Assembly (NCBI RefSeq): GCF_038452265.1 | Contig: NZ_CP151842.1 | Coordinates: forward strand, 3,260,880-3,324,879 | DNA: 64,000 nt | Reading direction: 5' to 3' | From: Vibrio diazotrophicus | Lineage (GTDB): Bacteria; Pseudomonadota; Gammaproteobacteria; Enterobacterales; Vibrionaceae | Shown here: positions 1 to 7,271 of the stretch, piece by piece | Layout: each line of letters begins with the position of its first letter | How positions within the stretch are numbered: position 1 is the first letter of the stretch | Notes under the pieces: generated by a model | What the model was told of the DNA's origin: nothing | The model's database searches: none | Seen by the model: only the letters and a program-made list of their open reading frames with translations | Translations under genes and position numbers: made by a program

Positions 1-782
1 ACTTTGATTAAGCCTGTTTCCTCAATAGGATTGTTGAGATCAACAGTTACTTGCTTTGTTGCTAAGAGAATCTTCAATAACATCAAGGACTCGTCTGAAT
101 CGATATCTAATGCCTCAATAAATTCCTTACAAACGTCCTCAACCAAATATGTTCCCGTGCCGACTAGCGACCTTGCTTTATGCGTCAGTGCTCTTGGATA
201 TTGACACCCTTGCCGAAGAGGAGAGGTGAACCACTGAATGTTTTTTGACTGAATCTGATTGTCTTCAGACATGACGTAAATATGAAAGGGGATACCCAGC
301 AATTGCCACCATACTCTCTCAATATCGAGCTTTTCAGCCGTTCTCTTGTTGACGAGATTAGCAGCTGGTTTAACGCTTACAGCCTCATACCATTGTTTAA
401 CACCATCCGATCTGGTCAATAGAAAGTCTGTTGTGATTACGTTCCATTCTTTTGGCTTTGAGTAAGCAATGACAGGATGGTCGACACCCAGTAACTGAGC
501 GATTTTGGTAGATAAATCTAAAGGTATTAGAGGGAACTGTTCGCGAATATCAATGATGGTGTCGCTAAACTCTGCGAGATAAAAAAACGAAGATTCATGT
601 TCAGAAAGTGTGTGATGTACACGCCCTGTTTTTATGCCTTGAATCTTAGCACTGTGGCCATATGAACTTACATCTTGGACGCGAAGCCACGGCTTGTAGG
701 CCTCTCGCACTCCCAAGCCGTACTTCTGCTTCAATGCTCGCTGGAAATCTGATAGCGAATCTAGTTTTCTGCGCCCAGCCAA
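1..782 (-). CDS. tnsA: TnsA, Tn7-family transposase endonuclease subunit (partial, runs off left edge)
   Basis: My own translation of the minus strand gives 260 residues open to the window edge, so the C-terminus (about 35 residues by comparison with Tn7 TnsA) is missing. TnsA cuts the 5' ends of the transposon while TnsB joins the 3' ends. The protein follows Tn7 TnsA closely: KTGRVHH, DIREQFPL, DHPVI, TDFLL and VKPAA occur in the family order. The expected catalytic residues are present: Glu63 (in SEHES), Asp119 (TTDFL) and Lys138 (SVKPAA). There is no ATG. I chose TTG at 782 because AGAGG lies 5 nt upstream and because it puts the catalytic Glu at residue 63, as in Tn7; an in-frame TGA lies further upstream. 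The gene starts about 125 bp inside the transposon terminus, the usual place for tnsA. The remaining tns genes and cargo should lie to the left. Family call is strong; subtype is unknown. Confidence 0.93.
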   Translation of the reverse strand, partial: MAGRRKLDSLSDFQRALKQKYGLGVREAYKPWLRVQDVSSYGHSAKIQGIKTGRVHHTLSEHESSFFYLAEFSDTIIDIREQFPLIPLDLSTKIAQLLGVDHPVIAYSKPKEWNVITTDFLLTRSDGVKQWYEAVSVKPAANLVNKRTAEKLDIERVWWQLLGIPFHIYVMSEDNQIQSKNIQWFTSPLRQGCQYPRALTHKARSLVGTGTYLVEDVCKEFIEALDIDSDESLMLLKILLATKQVTVDLNNPIEETGLIK

Positions 783-827
783 AATGACCTCTATCCATCA
801 GGTGTTTTAAAGGTCATTATAGCTTAG

Positions 828-906
828 TGTACAAACTTTATTATTCCAAAATGACCTTTATGTACAAACTTTAGCGCTTGTGTACAAACTTTATTGTTCC
901 AAAACA
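828..906. mobile_element. Terminus of a Tn7-like transposon with three TnsB-type repeats
   Basis: Three direct copies of TGTACAAACTTTA start at 828, 861 and 881. The first and third continue with TTATTCCAA or TTGTTCCAA. Read inward on the minus strand, the outermost copy begins TGTTTTGGAACAATAAAGT; the GGA-CAATAAAGT core resembles the Tn7 terminal repeat and the element ends in the family's TGT/ACA (904-906). A further AAAATGACCT motif occurs at 781 and 848 and inverted at 809-818. Repeats clustered within 80 bp next to tnsA match the right-end layout of Tn7-family elements. The exact boundary at 906 is inferred from the TGT rule; if right, the 5-bp target duplication would be 907-911 (ATCTT). 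Confidence 0.85.
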
Positions 907-909
907 ATC

Positions 910-2097
910 TTATACGTTCAGCCCAGCAACATAGCCGCTCGACCATGCCCATTGGAAGTTGTAGCCACCTAGCCAGCCAGTCACATCCATCACTTCACCA
1001 ACGAAATACAGACCTTTGATGTCTTTGCATTCCATCGTTTTAGAAGAAAGAACATCGGTGTCCACGCCGCCAAGGGTCACTTCAGCCGTTCGATAGCCTT
1101 CTGTTCCGTTTGGTACCACACGCCACTGTTCTAAAGTCTCTCTTATTGCTTCCAGCTCTTTCGGATTAAACTGTTTGAGAGGTTTGTCTACCAGCAACTT
1201 ACGTTCGATAAACACTTCCACTAAACGCTTAGGCAGGACGCGAGCTAAGGTGTTTTTGAGTGTCTGGTTCGGGTGCTTTTCTCGGGAACGAGTTAATAGT
1301 TCATCAACATCGACTTCAGGCACCAAGTTAATGGTAACCGCTTGTCCCGGCTTCCAGTACGAAGAAATCTGCAAAACTGACGGGCCAGATAAGCCGCGAT
1401 GGGTAAACAGCAGCGCTTCTTTAAAGCTTTTTCCACATTCTGCCTGAATTTCAGCAGGAACAGCGATACCCGAAAGCTCCGCTAGTGCGTCTTTGTCTTC
1501 AACATGCAGAGTAAAAGGCACTAAGCCTGCGGTAGTTGAAATAACAGGTAAACCAAACTGCTCAGCAATCTTGTAACCAAACGGTGTTGCTCCTAGCTTT
1601 GGCATTGAAAGACCGCCGGTCGCCATGACCAATGACTCACACTCAATATCGCCCTGTGTGGTGTGCAACAAGAAACCTTGTTCGGTTTTTTGAATATCGA
1701 GCGTCTCGACTTGATAGCGCTGACTAATGTTTGGAAGATCGCACTCTTCGAGCAACATTTTTACGATGTCTTTCGCCGAGTCTAAACAGAAAAGCTGACC
1801 ATGAGATCGCTCTTCGAACTCAATACCATACTTACTCACCATCGAGATGAAATCCCAGTTGGTATACTGCGAAAGCGCCGATTTCACGAAGTGCGGATTG
1901 CGGCAAAGGTAGTTTTGAGCCGAGACATCGTAGTTGGTGAAGTTACAGCGACCACCACCGGAGATAAGAATCTTACGGCCTGGTTTTTTCGCATGATCAA
2001 TCACCATCACACGGCGTCCACGTTTTCCGGCTTGAGCAGCACACATTAGGCCAGCCGCTCCGGCGCCTATGATGACAACATCTACTTTTTCACTCAT
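910..2097 (-). CDS. yhiN: YhiN/HI0933-family FAD-dependent flavoprotein
   Basis: A 395-residue protein with an N-terminal Rossmann FAD site (VVIIGAGAAG, residues 7-16), the family motif PGRKILISGGGRCNFTN (about 39-55) and a C-terminal FAD-contact segment (GLYFVGEVMDVTGWLGGYN). The family is a conserved NAD(P)/FAD-dependent oxidoreductase whose substrate is not firmly established. Length and both ends are normal for the family, so the gene is intact. Its stop codon lies only 3 bp from the terminus of the Tn7-like element on the left, so the element inserted immediately downstream without breaking the frame. That is how TnsD/TniQ-type targeting uses a gene's 3' end as an attachment site. The start ATG has only a weak ribosome-binding site (TGAG). 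Confidence 0.9.
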   Translation of the reverse strand: MSEKVDVVIIGAGAAGLMCAAQAGKRGRRVMVIDHAKKPGRKILISGGGRCNFTNYDVSAQNYLCRNPHFVKSALSQYTNWDFISMVSKYGIEFEERSHGQLFCLDSAKDIVKMLLEECDLPNISQRYQVETLDIQKTEQGFLLHTTQGDIECESLVMATGGLSMPKLGATPFGYKIAEQFGLPVISTTAGLVPFTLHVEDKDALAELSGIAVPAEIQAECGKSFKEALLFTHRGLSGPSVLQISSYWKPGQAVTINLVPEVDVDELLTRSREKHPNQTLKNTLARVLPKRLVEVFIERKLLVDKPLKQFNPKELEAIRETLEQWRVVPNGTEGYRTAEVTLGGVDTDVLSSKTMECKDIKGLYFVGEVMDVTGWLGGYNFQWAWSSGYVAGLNV

Positions 2098-2164
2098 GAC
2101 TCATACCAATGCCAGTAATCAGAACTCTACCCGTCTAGAACTATGTCAGTAGTAAGAACAGGCA

Positions 2165-2193
2165 ATAAAAAAGGACGTACAGCGGTACGTCCT
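2165..2193 (-). terminator. Rho-independent terminator of uspB
   Basis: Perfect 9-bp stem (AGGACGTAC / GTACGTCCT) with a 4-nt loop, followed on the minus strand by seven T residues (complement of 2166-2172). It lies just downstream of uspB and upstream of yhiN, so yhiN probably has its own promoter. Confidence 0.9.
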
Positions 2194-2286
2194 CACTCAC
2201 TTGAAGCGGCATTTTAACGGTAAACGTTCACTCTTACCAATGCGTTTATCCAAACTCCTATTCTTCAAAAAAGCACAGAAGTTCTC

Positions 2287-2610
2287 CTAGATCATAAACG
2301 CAACCACAGAGGTAAACACCACGAGAGACGAAGAGAGAATGAAAAGCTCACGCACACGATCACACTTGCCAGTAAACACTTCATCGTGGTGATGAAGGTA
2401 CTCTTTACTTTTTAAGTAGTGATATAGGCGAACCTGCTTAGACATGTTGCCATGTGTGGTGAAAAAACCCCGTCCATCAACTTGTTGGTAAAGCAACGGG
2501 TGAGCTTCTCGCATGATATAAATCAGAGCTCGCAGCGCGGTAAGGTATCTTGCTACGTTAATACCAGTAACAATCATTAGCGCTAGTAGAATGGTATCTC
2601 CACTGATCAT
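2287..2610 (-). CDS. uspB: Universal stress protein B, small inner-membrane protein
   Basis: A 107-residue protein with one hydrophobic helix at each end (about 3-25 and 88-107) and a basic middle. It matches enterobacterial UspB in length and in the blocks NVARYLTALRAL, PLLYQQVDGRGFFTTHG and KQVRLYHY. UspB is known from E. coli as a membrane stress protein linked to ethanol tolerance in stationary phase; its biochemical role is unclear. The start is well set by GGAGG five bases before the ATG. It lies downstream of ftnA in the same direction and close to uspA, keeping the uspA/uspB neighbourhood seen in enterics, here with ferritin inserted. Confidence 0.93.
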   Translation of the reverse strand: MISGDTILLALMIVTGINVARYLTALRALIYIMREAHPLLYQQVDGRGFFTTHGNMSKQVRLYHYLKSKEYLHHHDEVFTGKCDRVRELFILSSSLVVFTSVVAFMI

Positions 2611-2686
2611 CTTTTCCTCCCTACATCCAAAGTAAGAGGGCTACCCGGAGAAAAAGACGATCGTGTTCAGAGTCTTTTTACTGCAA

Positions 2687-3214
2687 TTAAGCAGCAGGGG
2701 CATCCATTACCGAAGATGAGCCTTTTTGTGCCAAAGCAGCTAGATCTTTGTCGATAAAGAACAACGCTTTACCATCTTCACCAACCAGTTCTAGCTTGTC
2801 TAAAATCCCTTTAAACAACTTCTCTTCTTCATGTTGCTCCGCAACGTACCACTGAAGGAAGTTAAATGTTGAGTAGTCTTGCGATGTGAATGCCGCATGA
2901 GCCAATTTGTTGATTTTTTCTGTAATCATTTGCTCATGTTCGTAGGTTTCACGGAACACATCACCTAAGCTTGCAAAGTTATGTCGAGGAGCCTCTATCG
3001 CGCCTAAAATCGGCAATGAGCCTGTTTCGCTGACATAAGTAAACAGTCTTTGCATGTGCTGCATTTCTTCAGCTGCATGAACTCTTAAAAACTCAGCTGC
3101 TCCTTCGAATCCTTTATCTTCACACCAAGCACTCATTTGTAAGTATAGATTGGATGAGAAAAATTCGAGGTTAATTTGATCATTCAATTGATCAACCATC
3201 GTTTGTGAAAGCAT
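2687..3214 (-). CDS. ftnA: Non-heme ferritin FtnA
   Basis: A 175-residue four-helix-bundle ferritin, normal length for bacterial FtnA. Ferroxidase-centre residues are visible: Glu17 in NLEFFSS, the Glu pair and His in AAEEMQHM (about 48-55), and Glu residues in EQHEEEKLF (about 126-134). It stores iron as a ferric mineral inside a 24-subunit cytosolic shell and limits Fenton chemistry. GGAG lies six bases before the ATG. It is divergent from uspA across a 179-bp intergenic region and precedes uspB by 76 bp. No clear Fur box was found upstream. Confidence 0.95.
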   Translation of the reverse strand: MLSQTMVDQLNDQINLEFFSSNLYLQMSAWCEDKGFEGAAEFLRVHAAEEMQHMQRLFTYVSETGSLPILGAIEAPRHNFASLGDVFRETYEHEQMITEKINKLAHAAFTSQDYSTFNFLQWYVAEQHEEEKLFKGILDKLELVGEDGKALFFIDKDLAALAQKGSSSVMDAPAA

Positions 3215-3393
3215 AAAACGCTCCTAAATCATTGTGCAAACTGGAAGTCACTATAACACGATCATTAGTATTTGTTAGTTTGAGCCACCCTCTCATTCAA
3301 TATGGATATGAGATCATCATGGCAAAAATGTTTCTAACTAGGTGCTAAAGTTTAATTAACCTAACTTGAGGACAATTAAATGGAGAAGGCATC

Positions 3394-3819
3394 ATGAGCT
3401 ATAAACACATCTTAGTAGCTGTTGACCTATCTGAAGATAGCAAATTGCTGGTAGAAAAAGCCGTTGCACTCGCGACACCTCTCAATGCTGCTGTCTCGTT
3501 TATCCATATCGACGTCAACTATGCCGAACTGTATACCGGACTAATTGATATCAATTTGGCGGAAACTCAGCATCACGCAATGGAAGCATCGCAAACTCAG
3601 TTAAAAGAACTGGCAGATCATGCCAATTACCCGATTAACCACACTTTAGTAGGCAGTGGTGACTTGAGTAATGAGCTGTGTGACACCATCAATGAGTTCA
3701 ATATTGACCTTGTGGTTTGTGGCCATCACCAAGATTTTTGGAGCAAGTTACTCTCTTCAACAAGACAGCTCATAAATTGCTCACCTGTCGACATGTTGGT
3801 AGTACCACTTAATGACTGA
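3394..3819 (+). CDS. uspA: Universal stress protein A
   Basis: A 141-residue single-domain Usp protein beginning YKHILVAVDLSEDSK, the typical first strand and loop, and ending DMLVVPL. It resembles E. coli UspA (142-144 residues), a cytosolic dimer induced by growth arrest. The C-terminal region lacks a clear G-2x-G-9x-G(S/T) ATP-binding motif, as is usual for the UspA-type subgroup that does not bind ATP. GGAGAAGG lies six bases before the ATG; a nearer upstream ATG at 3380 is in another frame. It is divergent from ftnA and near uspB. Confidence 0.93.
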   Translation: MSYKHILVAVDLSEDSKLLVEKAVALATPLNAAVSFIHIDVNYAELYTGLIDINLAETQHHAMEASQTQLKELADHANYPINHTLVGSGDLSNELCDTINEFNIDLVVCGHHQDFWSKLLSSTRQLINCSPVDMLVVPLND

Positions 3820-3886
3820 CGAGCAATAATAAATCAGATAGACTGCGGATAATTTCAAACATCCACTTATAGAAATATCCGGGATT

Positions 3887-4774
3887 ATGTTTTATTTATC
3901 TGCAGTTACCCTACTTTGGGCATTTTCATTTAGCCTGATCGGCGTTTATCTGGCGGGTCAGGTTGACTCTTGGTTCTCAGTGTTCATGCGCGTTGCACTG
4001 GCAAGCGTTGTCTTCCTGCCGTTTTTGAAATTCAAGCAAGTACCAAAAAAACTGATTGTTCAGCTAATGTCTATCGGTGGTATCCAACTTGGATTGATGT
4101 ATTGCTTCTATTACCAATCGTTTTTACTGCTCTCTGTTCCAGAAGTATTACTGTTTACCGTATTCACACCTATTTACGTCACTTTGATTTACGATTTGCT
4201 TAAAGCACGTTTCTCTCCGTGGTATCTGGTTACAGCCGCTATCGCAGTAGCTGGTGCGGTGTTCATTAAGTTTGCTGGCATCAATGAGAACTTCGTGATT
4301 GGCTTCTTTGTTGTACAAGGTGCCAACCTCTGTTTTGCAATCGGTCAGGTGGCTTATAAATATGTTATGGAAAACCAAAGCGTAGAGCTTCCTCAACGTA
4401 CGGTATTTGGTTATTTCTACTTAGGCGCACTGGTTGTGGCAACCATAGCGTTCACGCTGTTAGGTAACCCATCGAAGCTACCAACCACCTCACTGCAATG
4501 GGGTATTCTGATTTACCTTGGTGTGATTGCATCTGGTCTAGGTTATTTCGTGTGGAACAAGGGCGCGTGTTTGGTTAACGCGGGTGCGTTGGCGATCATG
4601 AATAACGCTTTGGTTCCAGCAGGTTTAATCGTCAACATCGTTATTTGGAACCGCGATGTGGATGTCGCTCGTCTGACTATTGGCGGCATCATCATTTTGT
4701 TCTCACTGTGGGTTAACGAAACTTGGGTGAAACGTAAAGTTGCTCAAAGCTACAAAGAAGCCGAAAGCGCTTAA
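3887..4774 (+). CDS. EamA/DMT-family inner-membrane transporter
   Basis: A 295-residue, strongly hydrophobic protein with about ten predicted membrane helices in two EamA-like halves, including the family-like segment VPEVLLFTVFTPIYVTLIYDLL in the first half and ASGLGYFVWNKGACLV in the second. Length is normal for the drug/metabolite transporter superfamily, whose members often export amino acids or other small metabolites. The substrate cannot be told from the sequence. It follows uspA after 67 bp and ends in a strong terminator, so it is probably a monocistronic unit or the end of a uspA transcript. Confidence 0.85.
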   Translation: MFYLSAVTLLWAFSFSLIGVYLAGQVDSWFSVFMRVALASVVFLPFLKFKQVPKKLIVQLMSIGGIQLGLMYCFYYQSFLLLSVPEVLLFTVFTPIYVTLIYDLLKARFSPWYLVTAAIAVAGAVFIKFAGINENFVIGFFVVQGANLCFAIGQVAYKYVMENQSVELPQRTVFGYFYLGALVVATIAFTLLGNPSKLPTTSLQWGILIYLGVIASGLGYFVWNKGACLVNAGALAIMNNALVPAGLIVNIVIWNRDVDVARLTIGGIIILFSLWVNETWVKRKVAQSYKEAESA

Positions 4775-4802
4775 TCACAGGTAAGAAAGAATCGCATAGC
4801 AA

Positions 4803-4836
4803 AACGCCCATCAGGTTAAGCCGATGGGCGTTTTTG
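4803..4836 (+). terminator. Rho-independent terminator after the EamA transporter
   Basis: A 10-bp stem (AACGCCCATC / GATGGGCGTT) with a 10-nt loop, followed by five T residues on the plus strand. It separates the transporter from the convergent small gene at 4859. Confidence 0.9.
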
Positions 4837-4858
4837 TATTTGAGGCTTTAAGTAGCCG

Positions 4859-5254
4859 TTAGTGATACTGGGAAGTAAGTGAATACTCACTGCTTGTTGC
4901 CTGATTTAACTTGGCAAACTTCAACTGCAGAGCTTGCTGTTTCTTGGCAAGCTTGCGTTGTTTCTTCAGCACTTTTTCCAGTTTCTTTTGATACTTTTTC
5001 TGCGCTTTTAGCGTTTTCTTAGCAACTTTTAACGCCGCTTTGCTGCTCTTATCAACACTCTTGTCAACGGTAGTACTTTCTTTCGCAACCGGAGCATTCA
5101 CAGAAAAAGCCTGAGGTTTGCACAATCTCTTTTTGTCGGAAGATGAACGAGCGCACGAGCGACATAAGTACTTAGGTGCAACAACGATTCGCTGAATATC
5201 TGACAACGAAGCAGTGATATCGTGACGACTTAATTTACATAAACGCTGAGCCAT
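4859..5254 (-). CDS. Small lysine-rich protein with clustered cysteines, function unknown
   Basis: Not a family I recognise. From the ATG at 5254 it is 131 residues (a TTG four codons upstream is possible). The N-terminal third holds five cysteines counting from the MAQRLC start, including LCRSCARSS, spaced in a way that could bind metal. The C-terminal half is a very basic, Lys/Ala/Gln-rich stretch (KKTLKAQKKYQKKLEKVLKK and on) that should form a long amphipathic or coiled helix. No signal peptide or membrane segment is seen. It sits alone between a convergent transporter and rsmJ. A promoter with a Fur-like box lies directly upstream, suggesting expression in iron limitation. That it is a real gene is supported by its promoter, its length and conserved-looking composition; function is unknown. 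Confidence 0.65.
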   Translation of the reverse strand: MAQRLCKLSRHDITASLSDIQRIVVAPKYLCRSCARSSSDKKRLCKPQAFSVNAPVAKESTTVDKSVDKSSKAALKVAKKTLKAQKKYQKKLEKVLKKQRKLAKKQQALQLKFAKLNQATSSEYSLTSQYH

Positions 5255-5273
5255 AAATACAACCAAACAAAAA

Positions 5274-5321
5274 TGATAATGATTCTTGGTTATATATAAC
5301 CCTCTGCTAATAAAAAGGCAA
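5274..5321 (-). promoter_or_regulatory. Candidate promoter with overlapping Fur-like box
   Basis: On the minus strand there is a -35-like TTGCCT (5321-5316), 17 bp, then TATATA (5298-5293). Immediately downstream on the plus strand is TGATAATGATTCTTG (5274-5288), whose first seven bases match the Fur 7-1-7 consensus exactly and whose second half matches four of seven. This position would block the start of transcription. Inference only; the second half-site is weak. Confidence 0.5.
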
Positions 5322-5366
5322 GCGTACTATTCGTCTGATGTTTTCGTCTGATGTTTCCGCCTGTTA

Positions 5367-6152
5367 TTATTCGCCCGTCATCGCTGCAATCACATAAACA
5401 TCAAAGCGGTTCTTTTTGGTTTCTATTGCCATACTTGGCTTTTGCTCTGCCAGCCAATTTGCGTAATCAGGACGCTTCACCACCACTCGTTTAGTCGCAA
5501 GTTGCAATGCGGGTTCTAATAGCGCGTCAGCGTCGTTATCTGCGCCGACAAGAGATTGGAATACGCGCATCTCTTTCTTAACCAAAGCGCTTTTCTTTTT
5601 GTTCTCAGGATGCGGATACATAGGATCGAGATACACCACATCTGGGCGAACGAAGCTTTCGTCATTGGCTAATTTATTGAGAGCATCGTGACTGGATGCG
5701 TGCAGTAGCGTCACGCGCTCTGATACCCAACCACCAATTTCACTGTCCTGCTTGGCTCGATTTAATCCATCATCCAACAATGCCGCAACCACAGGATGAC
5801 GCTCCACCATTTGTACTTTGCAGCCCAAAGAGGCTAAAACAAATGCATCTCGGCCTAAACCAGCCGTCCCATCCAGCACCGTAGGTGTGGCACCTTTATT
5901 GAGCCCTGCAGCTTTTGCAATGGATTGACCTTTACCGCCACCAAACTTACGACGATGCGCCACCGCCCCGGTGACCCAATCAACGAAGATGGCTCCCAGC
6001 TTAGGTTCATCGACTTTACGCAGTTCTAATTGCTCGCTGGTGAGTACCAGCGCAAAAACGCTTTCATCACTGTGTGTAAGCTTCCAGCGTGTTGCTATTT
6101 CATCAAGCTCAGAAGCGCGTTCAGGGGCTTCACAAATCAGTTGTAGCTGCAA
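5367..6152 (-). CDS. rsmJ: 16S rRNA (guanine-1516 N2)-methyltransferase RsmJ
   Basis: A 261-residue protein with an N-terminal accessory region and a class I methyltransferase fold. The SAM-binding loop is seen as LDGTAGLGRDAFVLASLG (about 97-114) and the catalytic-type motif as DPMYPH (about 176-181). The linker FVDWVTGAVAHRRKFGGGKGQ is typical of RsmJ (formerly YhiQ), which methylates G1516 of 16S rRNA in the small subunit. Length is normal. It is divergent from asnC with about 124 bp between. The 3' end, facing left, is intact and followed by the small lysine-rich gene, with no insertion. Confidence 0.93.
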   Translation of the reverse strand: MQLQLICEAPERASELDEIATRWKLTHSDESVFALVLTSEQLELRKVDEPKLGAIFVDWVTGAVAHRRKFGGGKGQSIAKAAGLNKGATPTVLDGTAGLGRDAFVLASLGCKVQMVERHPVVAALLDDGLNRAKQDSEIGGWVSERVTLLHASSHDALNKLANDESFVRPDVVYLDPMYPHPENKKKSALVKKEMRVFQSLVGADNDADALLEPALQLATKRVVVKRPDYANWLAEQKPSMAIETKKNRFDVYVIAAMTGE

Positions 6153-6276
6153 AGTGTCATTCCATAATGAGTTTCAAAAATCGCTGCCAGTGTAGCGGAT
6201 TTTCATCAGAAACCTAAGGTTTCAGTGTGATAAGATGCGGAAGAATCTTCGTTGAATAAGTGAACTAGGAACCTGT

Positions 6277-6741
6277 ATGCAAGTCGCCTCTACAAAGCTC
6301 GACGAGCTTGATCGCGCTATTCTGAAAATCTTAATGGATGATGCACGTACGCCCTATGCAGAAATGGCGAAGCAATTTAATGTCAGCCCTGCCACTATTC
6401 ACGTACGCATCGAGAAAATGAAAGCTGCGGATATCATTCAAGGCACAGAAGTTGTCGTGAATACCAAGAAGCTCGGCTATGACGTGTGCTGTTTTATTGG
6501 TATTAACCTGAAAGCCGCGCGTGATTACCATTCCGCGCTGGAAAAGCTTAATGCTCTCGATGAAGTGGTTGAAGCTTACTACACCACAGGTGCTTACAGT
6601 ATTTTCGTCAAGTTGATGTGCCGTTCGATTGAAGAACTGCAGTTTGTATTGATCGACAAATTGCAGGCAATTGACGAAGTTCAGTCGACAGAGACGCTGA
6701 TCTCGCTACAGAATCCAATCAACCGCAATGTGATTCCTTAA
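6277..6741 (+). CDS. asnC: Lrp/AsnC-family transcriptional regulator AsnC
   Basis: A 154-residue protein with an N-terminal winged helix-turn-helix (LDRAILKILMDDARTPYAEMAKQFNVSPATIHVR, about 10-45) and a C-terminal RAM ligand-binding domain (about 70-150). It matches E. coli AsnC nearly throughout: KLGYDVCCFIGI, EAYYTTGAYSIFVKLMCRSI, STETLISLQNPI. AsnC activates asnA, encoding asparagine synthetase, and responds to asparagine. In enterics asnA is adjacent; here it is not in the neighbouring sequence, so the target is elsewhere. TAGGA precedes the ATG. A bidirectional hairpin follows. Confidence 0.94.
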   Translation: MQVASTKLDELDRAILKILMDDARTPYAEMAKQFNVSPATIHVRIEKMKAADIIQGTEVVVNTKKLGYDVCCFIGINLKAARDYHSALEKLNALDEVVEAYYTTGAYSIFVKLMCRSIEELQFVLIDKLQAIDEVQSTETLISLQNPINRNVIP

Positions 6742-6782
6742 ATCAGCGCTAAAAGATAGCAAGTTCAAAAAGCAGAAAAGAC

Positions 6783-6812
6783 AAAAAACCCAAGTTTCAA
6801 ACTTGGGTTCTT
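6783..6812. terminator. Bidirectional terminator between asnC and the H-NS-like gene
   Basis: Stem AACCCAAGT / ACTTGGGTT (6787-6795 with 6801-6809), 5-nt loop. The A run before it (6783-6788) gives a good T tract on the minus strand; the plus-strand T tract (TTCTTGTT) is weaker. It serves two convergent genes. Confidence 0.8.
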
Positions 6813-6825
6813 GTTATAGCATCAA

Positions 6826-7107
6826 TTATTTTTTCAGGTAGTTCATCAGCTCTTCTGCTGAGATACCTTGTTGTGCTAATTGCTTAGCCAGCAAATCGAC
6901 TTGCTCGCCTTTACGCGAATCTATCACTTGTTGAAATTGATAAACGAGATCGCGCAGAACTGGTAGTGGGACTTGTTTAGCAGCACTACGTACTCGCTCA
7001 CTGCTTTGATTACCTAACTCATTAAGTAACTTACCAAACATCACTTTTTCTGGTGATTCTTCTAACTGCTCGAGAATACGAGCCATTTCATAGGTAGTTA
7101 GGGACAC
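6826..7107 (-). CDS. Small H-NS-like oligomerisation-domain protein, putative
   Basis: A 93-residue soluble, helix-rich protein if started at GTG 7107 (GGAA nine bases upstream); ATG at 7086 would give 86 residues, and the frame stays open to 7188. The segment VPLPVLRDLVYQFQQVIDSR followed by LLAKQLAQQGISAEEL is reminiscent of the N-terminal dimerisation helices and linker of H-NS/VicH proteins (the pattern 'LxxLxxxLxKLxxVVxER ... IAxQIxxxGIxxEEL'). The protein stops there: the H-NS DNA-binding core (TWTGQGRTP-type) is absent. It could be a stand-alone H-NS partner or an unrelated small helical protein. Family assignment is by eye and tentative; that a gene is here is well supported. Confidence 0.6.
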   Translation of the reverse strand: MSLTTYEMARILEQLEESPEKVMFGKLLNELGNQSSERVRSAAKQVPLPVLRDLVYQFQQVIDSRKGEQVDLLAKQLAQQGISAEELMNYLKK

Positions 7108-7271
7108 TGTATTTCGATTCCAAGACGCTATTTCTAATGATAGTGAGCGAAATAATATACACCTGTTACCCTGATTAGAAAATAGCACGTCAGACTATTT
7201 ACAAAACCTTGTAACTCTTCACTATTTCTTTGAGTGAACGACGTTGCTATTTCCTGTTCCTGCCAACCACA

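Noticed and set aside
4..204. Open frame of 66 codons on the plus strand
   Set aside because: It lies antisense within the tnsA coding sequence, which has strong family identity on the other strand.
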